Of a DNA stretch of 15,438 nt, positions 14,669 through 15,438 are shown one piece after another. The DNA lies in the NCBI GenBank assembly GCA_913020095.1, contig CAJWAH010000014.1, positions 1 through 15,438 of the forward strand, read 5' to 3'. The stretch is from an uncultured Synechococcus sp. (GTDB taxonomy: Bacteria; Cyanobacteriota; Cyanobacteriia; PCC-6307; Cyanobiaceae). Every line of letters begins with the position of its first letter. The stretch's first letter is position 1. The notes under the pieces were generated by a model, which saw only the letters and a list, made by a program, of their open reading frames with translations, searched no databases and was not told the DNA's origin. The translations under genes were made by a program, and so were the position numbers.

Positions 14669-14908
14669 CTAGATCGCGCCGCCGTTGCAATAGCGCACAG
14701 CTGCTGCATTGGTTTTGCCCTCGGCGATCACCTCATCAACGCAGGTGTTGAACGCTTTGCTCTCTTGCTTGATGGAGCAGAGCCCCAGAGCAATGGCGGC
14801 GAGCGAGATGGCGGACACAACAGTGGCTGAGATCTGAATCACGCCGTAGGCCAGCATCGCTTTTTTCTTGCTGCCGCAGTCTTTTTGGCTGCTGGTGTCC
14901 TCAGACAT
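14669..14908 (-). CDS. Small membrane protein with two C-terminal Cys
   Basis: A 79-aa protein. A hydrophilic Lys/Ser-rich N-terminus (MSEDTSSQKDCGSKKK) is followed by a 28-residue hydrophobic span (about 17-45) and a C-terminal part with Cys56 and Cys74 (NTCVDEVIAEG, VRYCNGG). With the basic N-terminus inside, the C-terminal part would face the periplasm or lumen, where the two Cys could bridge. The start at ATG 14908 lacks a clear Shine-Dalgarno. It is 83 bases upstream of the exported-protein gene on the same strand, so the two could share a transcript. I do not recognise the family. Confidence 0.72.
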   Translation of the reverse strand: MSEDTSSQKDCGSKKKAMLAYGVIQISATVVSAISLAAIALGLCSIKQESKAFNTCVDEVIAEGKTNAAAVRYCNGGAI

Positions 14909-15085
14909 CTAATCAAATATCTCTGATCAAAAGGTATGAACTGCTCGCTTGCGGCTGCGGCCTGGCTCAGGAGGGATAACCGCCCGATCTGAAATTTCTC
15001 TGGCCAGGTGTATGGAGAGATTCCTGCGAAGCCTGGATTGCGGGGGTGGCTGCCCGTAGCGTCTGGGCAGTGACGCCTTGGCCTC
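14909..15085. promoter_or_regulatory. Divergent intergenic region
   Basis: 177 bases between the minus-strand membrane protein and the plus-strand 46-aa gene. The left part is AT-rich (AATCAAATATCTCTGATC), suited to the minus-strand promoter. A 7-bp hairpin (15049-15055 with 15065-15071) lies 15 bases before the plus-strand ATG and could influence its translation. No further gene is seen. Confidence 0.4.
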
Positions 15086-15226
15086 ATGACTGAACGAGAT
15101 CTGCTGGACCGGCTGATCCACCGTTGGAACTCCCGGCAAGACATCCATGGCGTTGATAGTCCTGCTGGCCGTAAAGCCGCTGAGATGCTGCCGATCCTGG
15201 AAGCCCGTAAGGAAGCCCTGAAATAA
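15086..15226 (+). CDS. 46-aa hypothetical protein
   Basis: The protein starts MTERDLLDRLIHRWNSRQ and ends ILEARKEALK. It is charged and probably two helices around a short loop (HGVDSPAGRK). No membrane span or signal peptide is present. The frame is supported by its regular helix-like residue pattern, its ATG, and a good intrinsic terminator 26 bases past its stop. No strong Shine-Dalgarno is visible. Family unknown. Confidence 0.62.
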   Translation: MTERDLLDRLIHRWNSRQDIHGVDSPAGRKAAEMLPILEARKEALK

Positions 15227-15251
15227 CTGGCTTCGGCTGGATTTTCAATGT

Positions 15252-15285
15252 CCCCTTGGCATCACTGGATGCTGAGGGGTTTTTT
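15252..15285 (+). terminator. Rho-independent terminator
   Basis: A 12-bp stem containing two G-U pairs (15252-15263 with 15268-15279) and a 4-base loop ACTG, then six T. It closes the transcript of the 46-aa gene. Confidence 0.85.
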
Positions 15286-15358
15286 AGTGCTTGCTTTCAG
15301 CATTCCAACGGCAGACGATCAATGGGTGCTACCTTCCGCCGACCTGAGCTGAAATCCA

Positions 15359-15438
15359 GTGCTGTTGAGCATCTTTGGGGCGATATTTGCAGTCCTCAAC
15401 TTCGTTCAGGTGCCCCAGTGGGATGTCGATTGGAAAGA
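15359..15438 (+). CDS. Possible start of a membrane protein (cut off at window end)
   Basis: From GTG 15359 the frame reads MLLSIFGAIFAVLNFVQVP then QWDVDWK, and is still open at the window end. The hydrophobic run looks like an N-terminal membrane span. A competing frame from ATG 15322 (MGATFRRPELKSS) is also open to the end but reads like non-coding sequence. GAG/GAAA before the GTG is a weak ribosome binding site. Confidence 0.35.
   Translation, partial: MLLSIFGAIFAVLNFVQVPQWDVDWK

Overview
The window looks like a chromosomal segment from a marine or brackish picocyanobacterium (Synechococcus/Cyanobium type). This is an inference from gene content and composition. The core genes are GC-rich and tightly packed: an MEP-pathway ispG next to a C-terminal processing protease, and an mfd that reads toward them. 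They are followed by many very small proteins typical of this group, including a DUF3303-like protein and an orphan Nif11-like protein.

Bases 1-8280 are housekeeping. A family 4 uracil-DNA glycosylase, cut off at its 5' end, overlaps a phosphoribosyltransferase by four bases (ATGA). Then come ispG (isoprenoid precursor synthesis) and a membrane-anchored S41 carboxyl-terminal protease, all on the plus strand. Facing them on the minus strand are a small one-helix membrane protein, mfd (transcription-repair coupling factor) and, upstream of mfd, a SAM-dependent methyltransferase that probably shares its transcript.

Bases 8281-13028 form an island of small, mostly unrecognised genes, several with lower GC and some preceded by near-perfect Shine-Dalgarno sequences. 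Two unrelated protein families each occur twice and are interleaved. Family A (about 167 aa) is at 8662-9168 and 11146-11646. Family B (66-69 aa) is at 10893-11102 and 12406-12606. B1 and A2 are neighbours in the same direction. Between them lie a translationally coupled pair of tiny proteins (32 and 40 aa), a short lipoprotein, a DUF3303-like protein, an acidic protein divergent from the Nif11-like protein, and a 90-aa membrane-anchored acidic protein. The island also holds a gene-poor stretch (9463-10111) ending in a very strong terminator. A minus-strand structured region (10672 to about 10840) has its own terminator and may be a non-coding RNA.

Bases 13029-15438 carry an exported choloylglycine-hydrolase-family (Ntn, C59) amidase whose catalytic Cys is predicted to become the N-terminus. 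After it come a small exported protein and a small membrane protein on the minus strand, a 46-aa plus-strand protein with a clear terminator, and possibly the start of another membrane protein running off the end. No tRNA, rRNA, CRISPR array, transposase or integrase was seen.
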